NCBI RefSeq assembly: GCF_018325905.1
Contig: NZ_AP021901.1
Span: 2,418,001-2,482,000, forward strand
DNA: 64,000 nt
Direction of reading: 5' to 3'
Source of the DNA: Pseudomonas sp. St316
Lineage (GTDB): Bacteria > Pseudomonadota > Gammaproteobacteria > Pseudomonadales > Pseudomonadaceae
The notes under the pieces are model-generated. The model was given only the letters and a program-made list of their open reading frames with translations. It was not told the DNA's origin and did not search any database. The translations under genes and the position numbers were made by a program. This document shows, one piece after another, positions 1 to 7,716 of this stretch. The stretch's first letter is position 1, and every line of letters begins with the position of its first letter.

Positions 1-780
1 ATGATGGCGATGAACAACGTTGCCATCGGCGGCCTGCGTTTCCTGCTTATCGGGGCGCTGGCCCAAGTGGCAGGCATTGTCGTGGGTGAGCTGATCTTCC
101 CGTTGACCAGCGTGCCCATGACCAGCCCGGCGCAGATCTACGCCTGTTTGCCGTTGCTGTGCCTGTATCCGATGGCACTGGGTTGGTTTTGCTTTCGCCA
201 GGCCTACACCCTGGGCCGGCAAAAGCGCGAGTTGCTGGCCCTGAGTCGTACCGACAGCCTGACCGGGTTGCTGAACCATGGCGCCTGGAAAGATCGCCTC
301 GACGAGGAGTTCCAGCGTTGCTTGCGTCAGCCACCGGAGCAGCTACCCCATGGCGCGATTGCGCTGATCGACATTGACCATTTCAAGGTCATCAATGACA
401 CCTACGGCCATGGGGCCGGCGATGTCGTGCTGCGCCAGCTTGGCAAGCTGCTCAGGCAAAACCTGCGCGCCGCCGACGTGGTCGGGCGTTATGGTGGCGA
501 TGAGTTCTGCGTGATTCTGCCGGACCTGACGCTGCACAACGCCGTGCAGGCCATGGACGGTTTGCGCGAGCGTTTCGCGACCCTCAGCTACGAGCAGGAC
601 CCGGCGCTGAAGGTGAGCTTGAGCATTGGCCTGGCGGCGTTCAACCCGGCCTATGGCGACGCGAGCCTCTGGCTTAGCGATGCGGACCAGGCGCTGTACG
701 CAGCCAAGACCACCGGACGCAACCGGGTCACTTGCCACCGGCATCGGCAGGTGTCGGCGGAGGCCGTCATTTCCCTCTGA
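1..780 (+). CDS. Diguanylate cyclase, MASE2-GGDEF (5' partial)
   Basis: Makes the second messenger cyclic di-GMP from two GTP at the inner membrane. Residues 1-70 look like the last part of a MASE2 membrane sensor domain (MAMNNVAIGGLRF followed by two hydrophobic segments). A full MASE2 domain needs about 100 more residues, so the true start is almost certainly left of the window. The GGDEF domain runs from about residue 82 (SRTDSLTGLLNH) to 245. The active-site motif GGDEF is at 165-169, and an inhibitory I-site RAAD is at 156-159, five residues before it. The enzyme therefore looks active and product-inhibited. No EAL domain follows. The 85 bases to the next gene hold no clear terminator. 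Confidence 0.9.
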   Translation: MMAMNNVAIGGLRFLLIGALAQVAGIVVGELIFPLTSVPMTSPAQIYACLPLLCLYPMALGWFCFRQAYTLGRQKRELLALSRTDSLTGLLNHGAWKDRLDEEFQRCLRQPPEQLPHGAIALIDIDHFKVINDTYGHGAGDVVLRQLGKLLRQNLRAADVVGRYGGDEFCVILPDLTLHNAVQAMDGLRERFATLSYEQDPALKVSLSIGLAAFNPAYGDASLWLSDADQALYAAKTTGRNRVTCHRHRQVSAEAVISL

Positions 781-865
781 GATGGCCACCTGCTGTCTAG
801 AGCCTTGGTTCATTGTCGGGTAGGGTGCCTGTGGCACTCTTTCGATACGGAACAAGGATGAAATC

Positions 866-2104
866 ATGACGATGACCGCTCTTCGCACTCGCCTGGCCGT
901 CAGTCTCGGCCTGAGCCTGGCCCTTGGCGCCTTCGCCCCCATGGCCTTTGCGCAGCCCCACCAGCAAGTCCTGACCGACGCCGAACAATACAAGGGCGAA
1001 GCCCTCAAACTGTTGGAACGGCTGGTGAATGTCGACTCCGGTTCCGGTTATGTAGCGGGGCTGACCCAGGTCGGTGACATTGCCATCGACGAATTGAAGA
1101 CGCTGGGCGCCACCATTGAAAAGGTGCCGAATTCAGACGGTACCCAACACATCCTGGCGACCCTCAAGGGCACTGGCAAGGCGAAGATCCTGCTGATGGC
1201 CCACATGGACACGGTGTTCAAGGAAGGCTCGGCCGCCGAGCGTCCATTCCACATCAAGGACGGTCGCGCTTATGGGCCGGGGGTGATGGACGACAAGGGT
1301 GGCATCGTCGCCGGGATCTATGCGTTGAAGATCCTCAAGAACCTCGATTTCAAGAATTACGCGCAGATCACCTTCCTGCTCGATGCCAGCGAAGAAACCG
1401 GCTCGGACCTGGCCACCGACCTGATCAAGAGAACCGCCAAGGCCCATGACGTGACCCTCAACCTCGAGCCGGGGCGCCCGGCCGATGGCTTGGTGGTGTG
1501 GCGCAAGGGCAGTGCCACGGCGTTGGTGGAGGTCAAGGGCAAGGTATCCCACGCCGGTGTCGCGCCGGAACTGGGGCGCAATGCGGCGATGGAAGCGGCG
1601 CATCAGATTCTGCAACTGGGCAAGCTCGGCGACGCGCAAAAGAAAACCACCATCAACTTCACGGTGCTCCAGGCGGGCGACCGGACCAACGTGATCCCCG
1701 ACCGGGCCAGCGCCAAGGCTGACGTGCGGGCGGCGGTGCCGGAGGAATTCGACCGCATCGAAAAAGACCTGGCCCGGGTGTCGCAGGACAAATTGATCGC
1801 CGACACCGAAGTCACCACCAGCCTCAAGCGCGGCCTGCCGCCGATGCCGCAGACGGCGGAGTCGGACCGGTTGATGGCCATGGCCCAAGGTATCTACGGC
1901 GAACTGGGGCGCAAACTCACCGAAGAAGGCAGCGGTGGGGCGGCGGATGCCAGCCTGTCGGCCGGGGTGGGCACACCGACGCTGGATGGCTTTGGCATTG
2001 TTGGCGGCAACATTCATACGCCGGAGGAATACGCCGAAGTTGAGAGCGTGGTGCCGCGGATTTATCTGTTGTCGCGGATGATCATGGAGTTGGCGGGGCG
2101 GTAA
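866..2104 (+). CDS. Exported M20 family metallopeptidase, glutamate carboxypeptidase (CPG2) type
   Basis: A zinc-dependent carboxypeptidase of 412 residues, probably releasing C-terminal glutamate from peptides or folates in the periplasm. A signal peptide ends near AFA at residue 29. The M20 metal and catalytic residues are all visible: H113 and D115 in MAHMDTV, D142 in GPGVMDDKGG, the EE pair 176-177 in DASEETGS, E201 in LEPGRP, and a late His in GGNIHTPEEY. The dimerisation domain carries SHAGVAPELGRNA. Length and motif spacing agree closely with Pseudomonas carboxypeptidase G2. The substrate is inferred from the family only. It seems monocistronic: REP sequences follow directly. Confidence 0.88.
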   Translation: MTMTALRTRLAVSLGLSLALGAFAPMAFAQPHQQVLTDAEQYKGEALKLLERLVNVDSGSGYVAGLTQVGDIAIDELKTLGATIEKVPNSDGTQHILATLKGTGKAKILLMAHMDTVFKEGSAAERPFHIKDGRAYGPGVMDDKGGIVAGIYALKILKNLDFKNYAQITFLLDASEETGSDLATDLIKRTAKAHDVTLNLEPGRPADGLVVWRKGSATALVEVKGKVSHAGVAPELGRNAAMEAAHQILQLGKLGDAQKKTTINFTVLQAGDRTNVIPDRASAKADVRAAVPEEFDRIEKDLARVSQDKLIADTEVTTSLKRGLPPMPQTAESDRLMAMAQGIYGELGRKLTEEGSGGAADASLSAGVGTPTLDGFGIVGGNIHTPEEYAEVESVVPRIYLLSRMIMELAGR

Positions 2105-2138
2105 CGCGCTGCCCGTTCTTTAAGGATACGCAGGCTCT

Positions 2139-2270
2139 TGTGGCGAGGGAGCTTGCTCCCGCTCGGCTGCGCAGCAGTCGTAGAGCCGGCTGATGCGGTC
2201 TGCCTGAAAGAGCGCGTCAACCCATTTGGGGCTGCTGCGCAGCCCAGCGGGAGCAAGCTCCCTCGCCACA
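2139..2270. repeat. REP doublet (REPIN), GGCGAGGGAGCTTGCTCCC class
   Basis: Two inverted copies of a REP unit (TGTGGCGAGGGAGCTTGCTC and its reverse complement) enclose a spacer with GCTGCGCAGC-type palindromes. The whole can fold into one long hairpin. It lies between the peptidase and the DUF6124 remnant. REPINs are spread by RAYT transposases, and no RAYT gene is present in this window. The copy at 2468-2596 is the same class. Confidence 0.85.
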
Positions 2271-2289
2271 GGGTTTTTGGGTGAGCCAG

Positions 2290-2467
2290 CTAGCGCGCTT
2301 CGACGTTGTCCAGCGCGCGGTTTGCCATCTGCCCACTCAACTCGATCAATTGCTGGATACCCAGCGCAATGTGGCGCCTTGAGCCTTCCAGATCGAAAGC
2401 CAGGTCGCTGGGCATGGCATTGGCCGAGGCCAGGGTTTCGCTGAGGTTGGCGAGCAGGGATTCGGTG
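2290..2467 (-). pseudogene. DUF6124 protein remnant, N-terminal half lost to a REP element
   Basis: Reading leftward, the frame ending at 2290 encodes about 58 residues that match the C-terminal half of small Pseudomonas DUF6124 proteins (ESLLANLSETLASANAMPSD, then DLAFDLEGSRRHIALGIQQL). The family normally has a further 50-60 residues starting near MxKPTPNPP. Here that part is absent and the frame runs straight into the REPIN at 2468-2596. The open frame does continue through the REP DNA to about 2691, but that part is REP-derived and not family-like. I call it a pseudogene; expression as a chimeric protein cannot be ruled out. The family function is unknown. Confidence 0.7.
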
Positions 2468-2596
2468 TGTGGCGAGGGAGCTTGCTCCCGCTCGGCTGCG
2501 CAGCAGTCGTAAAACCGGCGGCTGCGGTGTCGCTGGAATACCGGGTCAATCCGTTTTGGGGCGGCTTCGCCACCCAGCGGGAGCAAGCTCCCGCAC
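2468..2596. repeat. REP doublet (REPIN), GGCGAGGGAGCTTGCTCCC class
   Basis: Same class as 2139-2270, with the left unit TGTGGCGAGGGAGCTTGCTC and the right unit GAGCAAGCTCCCGCA in inverted orientation. Its left edge coincides with the point where the DUF6124 coding similarity stops, so it marks a breakpoint in that gene. Nine bases separate it from the next REPIN. Confidence 0.85.
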
Positions 2597-2604
2597 CGTC
2601 CCGC

Positions 2605-2693
2605 TGTGGGAGCAAGGCTTGCCCGCGATGAAGATGACGCGGTCTCCTGGCGAACTGAGGTGCCTGCATCGCGAGCAAGCTTTGCTCCCACAG
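2605..2693. repeat. REP doublet (REPIN), GTGGGAGCAAGGCTTGCCCGCGA class
   Basis: An inverted pair of the second REP class, about 89 bases: TGTGGGAGCAAGGCTTGCCC at the left and GCAAGCTTTGCTCCCACA at the right. It lies between the DUF6124 remnant and the 3' end of the minus-strand phosphate-binding/OmpA gene. Confidence 0.85.
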
Positions 2694-2721
2694 GAATTTG
2701 TGTTGCGCCGCTTGACCAGGT

Positions 2722-4056
2722 TCAGTAGACCCAAACCTCCACCCGCCGATTCCGGATCCGCCCTTCGTCTTCATTATTGGCCGCCACCGGCATCAGCGCG
2801 CCGAACCCTCGCACTTCGCGCAGCGCCACGCCGTATCTGACCAGTTCACGCCGCACCGCCATGGCCCGTAGTTTGGACAGAAGGTCGGCCCGCGCCGGAT
2901 CGTCCTTGGCGTCGCCAAACCCCACCAGTGTCACGCGCCGGTCGGTTTTGCCGTGCTGCTTTATATAGTCGAGCACGCGGCCCAGGTCCTGGTGGGCCTT
3001 GTTGTCCAGGCTGGCGCTGCCTTCTTCGAAGCGGAAGTTCACGGTCAAGCGTTGGGCGTGGCGGCTCAAGGCCTGGTAACCCTCGGGCATCAGTGCATTC
3101 GGCGTGACGGCCATGGCCTGGACGGTCTGGGCGATGAACCCATTGGCCGCGACGATGGCCTGGCCCTGGTCGCTTTGGGTGAACTCAACCAGCGCCGTGG
3201 CCCACGGGTTGGTTTCCCGAGGGGGCAAGTAGAAGAACAGCCGACGAGACAAGGGATAGTCTTCGGTGGCGATCAGGTTGTTCAACGGCAACATGGGTTG
3301 GGAATCACCGTCGACAATCGCCAGTGCCTTGGCCTGGCGAATGTAGGGCAAACCGATGAAACCGATGCCCTGAGGGTCCTGGCTGACCGCGTCGGACAAC
3401 TGTTCGCTGGATTCGAAGCGCCGTGCTGAAGGATCCAGCCGTTTGCCCTGTCGGCTGAGGACCAGTTCCTTGAAGGTATCGTAGGTGCCGGATTGTTCAT
3501 CCCGGGCATAGAGATGAATGGGGCCGCCGAGACTGCCCACGGTTTCCCAGGTTTTCGCCTCGCCACTGAATATTCGCGCCAGTTGCACGGTATCAAGCTG
3601 ACGCAGCGGGTTCTGCGGATGAAGAATAATCGCCACGCCATCAATGGCGATGACCTGCTCGGCGGTAGGACTTTTCAGGTCGCCCAGGGACGACAGTTCC
3701 TTCAGCTCGCTGTCCTTGATTGGTCGCGAAGAGGCGGCCAGGTCGGCGTTGCCCTGCTTGAGGGCGGCGAAACCGGTGCTGGAGCCGTGGGCCGCGATGT
3801 CCACTTCCACCCGCCGGCCGTCTACGGTCTGGCCGACGATGCGCTGCTCGTTGTCGCGACCGGTGATTTCGCTGCTGACCCTGAGCAGCCCCTGATCTTC
3901 CATCAAGCCCCTGACCAGGGCCGGCCCGAGCGCTGCGCCGATGGTGTTGGAGCCCTGGAGGCGCAGGGCCGGGCCCTGTTCGGGAACGGGCAAACTGCCG
4001 GCCGATACCATGAACGGCAGCCAGAGGCCGATGAAAAAGACAACGCGCAGCCGCAT
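2722..4056 (-). CDS. Periplasmic phosphate-type substrate-binding protein fused to an OmpA domain
   Basis: A 444-residue exported protein with two domains. After a signal peptide (about 1-20), residues 28-300 form a PstS-like binding fold: LQGSNTIGAALGPALVRGL resembles the ligand loop, followed by SSRPIKDSE, GVAIILHPQNP and RDEQSGTYDTF. Residues about 340-444 are a peptidoglycan-binding OmpA domain (VNFRFEEGSASLDN, ending RIRNRRVEVWVY). The fusion would hold the sensor or binding module at the cell wall. No pstCAB genes are adjacent, so uptake by this copy is not implied. The ligand (phosphate or another oxyanion) is inferred from the family. It is a single gene flanked by REP elements. Confidence 0.82.
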   Translation of the reverse strand: MRLRVVFFIGLWLPFMVSAGSLPVPEQGPALRLQGSNTIGAALGPALVRGLMEDQGLLRVSSEITGRDNEQRIVGQTVDGRRVEVDIAAHGSSTGFAALKQGNADLAASSRPIKDSELKELSSLGDLKSPTAEQVIAIDGVAIILHPQNPLRQLDTVQLARIFSGEAKTWETVGSLGGPIHLYARDEQSGTYDTFKELVLSRQGKRLDPSARRFESSEQLSDAVSQDPQGIGFIGLPYIRQAKALAIVDGDSQPMLPLNNLIATEDYPLSRRLFFYLPPRETNPWATALVEFTQSDQGQAIVAANGFIAQTVQAMAVTPNALMPEGYQALSRHAQRLTVNFRFEEGSASLDNKAHQDLGRVLDYIKQHGKTDRRVTLVGFGDAKDDPARADLLSKLRAMAVRRELVRYGVALREVRGFGALMPVAANNEDEGRIRNRRVEVWVY

Positions 4057-4168
4057 GCCGGCACCTTCTGAACCCGAGGAAGTGCCGGAAGATTAAGTCA
4101 GTCAGGTTACTGAAAGGTGACAGGGTTGCGACTTGTCAGGCGCAGCAGAGTGGTGCGGGAGCAGTGTG

Positions 4169-4262
4169 TTGTGGGAGCAAAGCTTGCTCGCGATGAACGA
4201 TGACACGGTCCCGCCGTTAAACCGGGGCGTCTGTATCGCGAGCAAGCTTTGCTCCCACAGGG
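4169..4262. repeat. REP doublet (REPIN)
   Basis: An inverted pair of the GTGGGAGCAAAGCTTGCTCGCGA class (4171 onward, and its reverse complement ending at 4260-4262). It sits downstream of xthA and upstream of the phosphate-binding/OmpA gene, both on the minus strand. Confidence 0.85.
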
Positions 4263-4282
4263 TTGGTGTGGATGCCCCGGAT

Positions 4283-5095
4283 TTAGCTCAACTGCAACCA
4301 GATCGGCGCATGGTCCGACGGTTTTTCCATGCCGCGCAGCTCATAGTCCACCCCGGCATCCTTGACCCGTGGCAGCAGGCCGTGGGAGGTGAGGATCAGG
4401 TCGATGCGCAGGCCGCGCTTGGGCTCGTCTTCAAAACCGCGACTGCGGTAGTCGAACCAGCTGAAGCGGTCGGTGACGTCCGGGTTCAGGTGACGGAAGC
4501 TGTCTACCAGGCCCCAGTTCTTCAGGCGGGCCATCCATTCGCGTTCTTCCGGCAGGAAGCTGCATTTGCCGGTTTTCAGCCAGCGCTTCATGTTGTCCGG
4601 GCCGATGCCGATGTCGCAGTCTTCCGGGGAAATGTTCACGTCACCCATTACCACCACCGGTTGATCGTTACTGAAGCGGCTTTCCAGCAGTTGCTGCAAA
4701 TCGCTGTAGAAACGTTCCTTGGCCGGGAATTTGGTCGGGTGGTCGCGGCTTTCACCTTGTGGGAAATAACCGTTCATGATGGTCACCGGCACGCCGTTGG
4801 CATCGGCGAAGGTGCCCCAGATGAAGCGCCGCTGAGCGTCTTCGTCATCGCCTTCGAAGCCTTTGTACAGGCTCAGCGGCGCCTGGCGGGAGAGCAGGGC
4901 GACGCCGTAGTGACCTTTTTGCCCATGGTAATGAACGTGGTAACCCAGGGCCTGCACCTCGGCCAGGGGGAATTGTTCGTCGTGGACCTTGGTTTCCTGC
5001 AGCCCGATCACATCCGGCTGGTGCTTTTCGATCAGCGCCGCCAACTGATGGGGACGAGCGCGCAGCCCGTTGATGTTGAAGGAGACGATCTTCAT
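4283..5095 (-). CDS. xthA: Exodeoxyribonuclease III (AP endonuclease)
   Basis: A DNA repair enzyme that cleaves at abasic sites and removes 3' blocks, Mg-dependent. The 270-residue protein begins [18 protein letters not shown] and carries the exonuclease/endonuclease/phosphatase motifs: GLQETKV (metal Glu), [22 protein letters not shown] (Asp/Asn pair), [17 protein letters not shown] and the C-terminal SDHAPIWL catalytic His. The start at 5095 has an AGGACAG ribosome-binding site on the minus strand. A frame open 13 codons further upstream lacks family similarity. The length is normal for the family. Confidence 0.95.
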   Translation of the reverse strand: MKIVSFNINGLRARPHQLAALIEKHQPDVIGLQETKVHDEQFPLAEVQALGYHVHYHGQKGHYGVALLSRQAPLSLYKGFEGDDEDAQRRFIWGTFADANGVPVTIMNGYFPQGESRDHPTKFPAKERFYSDLQQLLESRFSNDQPVVVMGDVNISPEDCDIGIGPDNMKRWLKTGKCSFLPEEREWMARLKNWGLVDSFRHLNPDVTDRFSWFDYRSRGFEDEPKRGLRIDLILTSHGLLPRVKDAGVDYELRGMEKPSDHAPIWLQLS

Positions 5096-5272
5096 GGTCG
5101 ACTGTCCTGGCAAAACTGCGATGCTAGCTGACATGTGGGAAGGGAGCCAGCGTGGCAGTAGGACAAATGCGCTGCTAATGTCCTTTGCATGTAGGAACGA
5201 TCACGACCCTCTCGGGTTCGTACTCAATAAGAGCAGGGCCTCACCGAGCCTCGCCCCAGGAGAACCAACGCC

Positions 5273-5923
5273 ATGCCTGAAACCGCCACCGCCATCGCCG
5301 ACATCCATATGCTCGACAGTGGTTATTCCCGTGAAGCCCGTTCGTTGCTGTACCAGGCCTATCGCCACGAGCCGACCTTCAGCTACCTGTTCGAATCCGA
5401 GCGCCCCGGCTATGAACAGCGGGTACGGGCCACGGTGCGTGAGCTGGTCAAGCAGCATTTTCTCCAGGATTTGCCGGCCATCGGCTTGCTGGTCAACGAC
5501 CGCCTGATCGGAATCGCCCTGATCGCCCCGCCGCAGCGGCGCCTGGGCATCACCGAAAGCTGGGCCTGGCGCCTGCGTATGGTCTTGAGCACTGGTTTTC
5601 GTTGCACCCGGCGCTACCTGGATTATCACGCGGCGGTGGTGGCTTGCCTGCCGTCGGATGCGGTCCATGTATTGCCTCTACTGGGGGTGCACCCACAGTT
5701 TCAGGGCAAGCATTTTGGCGAACAGTTGCTTGAGGCGGTGCATAACTGGTGTGCGGTGGATGAGCACTCCCAAGGCGTGGTACTGGACACCGGCAACCCA
5801 CGTTACCTTGAGTTTTATAAGCGCCAGGGTTACGAGGAAATCGGCGAAGTGGCGGTAGGACCGATCCGCGAGCATGTGTTCTTCCACGCCAACCCGCAGG
5901 TTCTGCAAAGCGCAACGGCATAG
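5273..5923 (+). CDS. GNAT family N-acetyltransferase
   Basis: A 216-residue acetyltransferase of unknown substrate. The acetyl-CoA binding region is visible as LGVHPQFQGKHFGEQLLEAV (about residues 143-162), preceded by strand residues AVHVLPLL and followed by LDTGNPRYLEFYKRQGYEEI, the typical C-terminal strand-helix-strand of GNAT folds. The N-terminal part (EARSLLYQAYRHEPTFSYLF) fits the substrate side. The start has an upstream CAGGAG site. It is a single gene; tamA follows after 65 bases. Confidence 0.85.
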   Translation: MPETATAIADIHMLDSGYSREARSLLYQAYRHEPTFSYLFESERPGYEQRVRATVRELVKQHFLQDLPAIGLLVNDRLIGIALIAPPQRRLGITESWAWRLRMVLSTGFRCTRRYLDYHAAVVACLPSDAVHVLPLLGVHPQFQGKHFGEQLLEAVHNWCAVDEHSQGVVLDTGNPRYLEFYKRQGYEEIGEVAVGPIREHVFFHANPQVLQSATA

Positions 5924-5988
5924 TCGGCCGAACTTTTGCGAAATGTCCGGCTCTATCAAGCACCTACGCTCGTGATAGCATCCGCGCC

Positions 5989-7716
5989 ATGAACCTCTCA
6001 GGAAGAATGACCAGTGGCGCGCTCTTGCTGTCCCTCAGCTGCGTGGCGCTGGCAAACAGTGAATTGGAAGTACGGGTCAAGCCGTCCAACGATGAACTCA
6101 AGGCCAACGTAGAAGGTTACATCGGTGGCGTGGGGGATCGTGACGAGGAGGCCTTGCTGCGCTTCAGCCGTGGCGCCGAGGAGCAGGCGCGCAAGGCTGC
6201 CCAGGCGCTGGGCTACTACCAGCCGCAGATCGACAGTGAGGTCAAGGGCGGCAAGGACCCACGCCTGGTGCTGACCATCGACCCCGGCGAGCCTGTGCAT
6301 TTGCGCAACGTCACCGTGCGCATTGATGGCCCGGCGGCATCGCTCAAAGCCTTTCGCGTACCCAGCAACGCCGCCCTCAAGCCCGGCGCGGTGCTCAATC
6401 ATGGGCGCTACGAAGACGCCAAGCGAGTCATCCAGAACCAGGCCTCGCGCTATGGTTTTTTCAGCGGGCATTTCACCCGGCAGAAACTCTTGGTGGACCC
6501 CCAGGCGGGCATCGCCGACATCGAGCTGATCTACGACAGCGGTCCGCGCTATGCCCTCGGCCCGGTGAGTTTTGAGGGCGACACGCCGTTCGACGAAGAC
6601 CTGCTGCAGCGCATGGTGCCGTTCAAGGCCGGCACGGCGTACGACTCCGAACTCATTGCAGAGCTCAACCAGGCCCTGCAATCGAGCGGCTATTTCGAAG
6701 GCGTGCGCGTGGATGCCGCACCCACCGCCGCCACCGATAACGTGATCCCGGTGGCGGTCAAGCTCGATACGCGCAAGCCGCGCACCATGGGCCTGGGCCT
6801 GGGCTTTTCCACCGACGTCGGGCCCAGGGCCAAAGCCAACTGGACGCGCCACTGGGTCAACCCCCAGGGCCACAGCTATGGCTGGGAAGCGGAAGTGTCG
6901 GCGCCTCGACAGAACGTCGGCCTGTGGTACGACGTGCCACTGGACCCGCCGCTGACCGACAAGATGCGCTACGCCGGTGGTTATCAATATGAAGAACTGG
7001 CCGGCACCGACAGTCTCAGCAAACTGCTCACCCTGGGCCCGGAATGGCACAGCAAGTTGCCCAGCGGCTGGCAGCGGGTGGTGTCGCTCAAATGGCAGCG
7101 CGAGGAGTACCGCCTCGGTGATGATGCGGGCTTGAGCACGCTGCTGATGCCGGGCGTGAGTTATTCCTACCTGCGCAGCGACAACCGCATCGACCCGCAC
7201 AACGGCTACCGTTTGCAGTTCGACACCAAGGTTGCCAAGGAAGGGCTGGGTTCGGACAACAACCTTATCTATGGCACCGCCATGGTCAAGGGCCTGACCA
7301 CGGTGTTCGACAAGCATCGCTTGCTGGCGCGGGCGCAGATCGGCGGCAGCGCCACCAATGGCTACAAATCCGTCCCGCCGTCCCTGCGTTTTTTTGCCGG
7401 TGGTGACCAGAGCGTGCGGGGCTATGACTATCAGAGCCTGTCACCGGAGAACGCCGAGGGCGACCGTATCGGTGGTCGTTACATGGTCGCCGGCAGCCTC
7501 GAGTATCAATATTCAATCGCGGAAAAATGGCGGGTGGCGACGTTCATCGACCAGGGCAACTCGTTTAACCGCCTCGAGCTGCCGAGCCTCAAGACCGGCG
7601 TGGGCGTCGGCGTGCGCTGGGTTTCGCCGGTGGGTCCGATCCGCCTCGACCTGGCCCATGCGATGGACGACGACGGTGGCATCCGATTGCACTTTTCCAT
7701 GGGGCCTGAGCTGTGA
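5989..7716 (+). CDS. tamA: Translocation and assembly module TamA, Omp85 family outer membrane protein
   Basis: The outer-membrane half of the TAM machine, which helps insert beta-barrel proteins and, with TamB, takes part in lipid transport to the outer membrane. The 575 residues match the usual size. After a signal peptide (ending near ALA-NS at residue 21) come three POTRA repeats (about 25-265) and a 16-strand barrel ending in RLHFSMGPEL. The Omp85 loop-6 signature is visible as RFFAGGDQSVRGYDYQSL. The next gene, tamB, starts inside the stop codon (GTGA overlap), so the two are translationally coupled. The ribosome-binding site is weak. Confidence 0.92.
   Translation: MNLSGRMTSGALLLSLSCVALANSELEVRVKPSNDELKANVEGYIGGVGDRDEEALLRFSRGAEEQARKAAQALGYYQPQIDSEVKGGKDPRLVLTIDPGEPVHLRNVTVRIDGPAASLKAFRVPSNAALKPGAVLNHGRYEDAKRVIQNQASRYGFFSGHFTRQKLLVDPQAGIADIELIYDSGPRYALGPVSFEGDTPFDEDLLQRMVPFKAGTAYDSELIAELNQALQSSGYFEGVRVDAAPTAATDNVIPVAVKLDTRKPRTMGLGLGFSTDVGPRAKANWTRHWVNPQGHSYGWEAEVSAPRQNVGLWYDVPLDPPLTDKMRYAGGYQYEELAGTDSLSKLLTLGPEWHSKLPSGWQRVVSLKWQREEYRLGDDAGLSTLLMPGVSYSYLRSDNRIDPHNGYRLQFDTKVAKEGLGSDNNLIYGTAMVKGLTTVFDKHRLLARAQIGGSATNGYKSVPPSLRFFAGGDQSVRGYDYQSLSPENAEGDRIGGRYMVAGSLEYQYSIAEKWRVATFIDQGNSFNRLELPSLKTGVGVGVRWVSPVGPIRLDLAHAMDDDGGIRLHFSMGPEL

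Noticed and set aside
2139..2693. Clustered repeats that could suggest a CRISPR array
   Set aside because: The units are inverted REP pairs with unequal spacing, not direct repeats with uniform spacers, and no cas gene is present.
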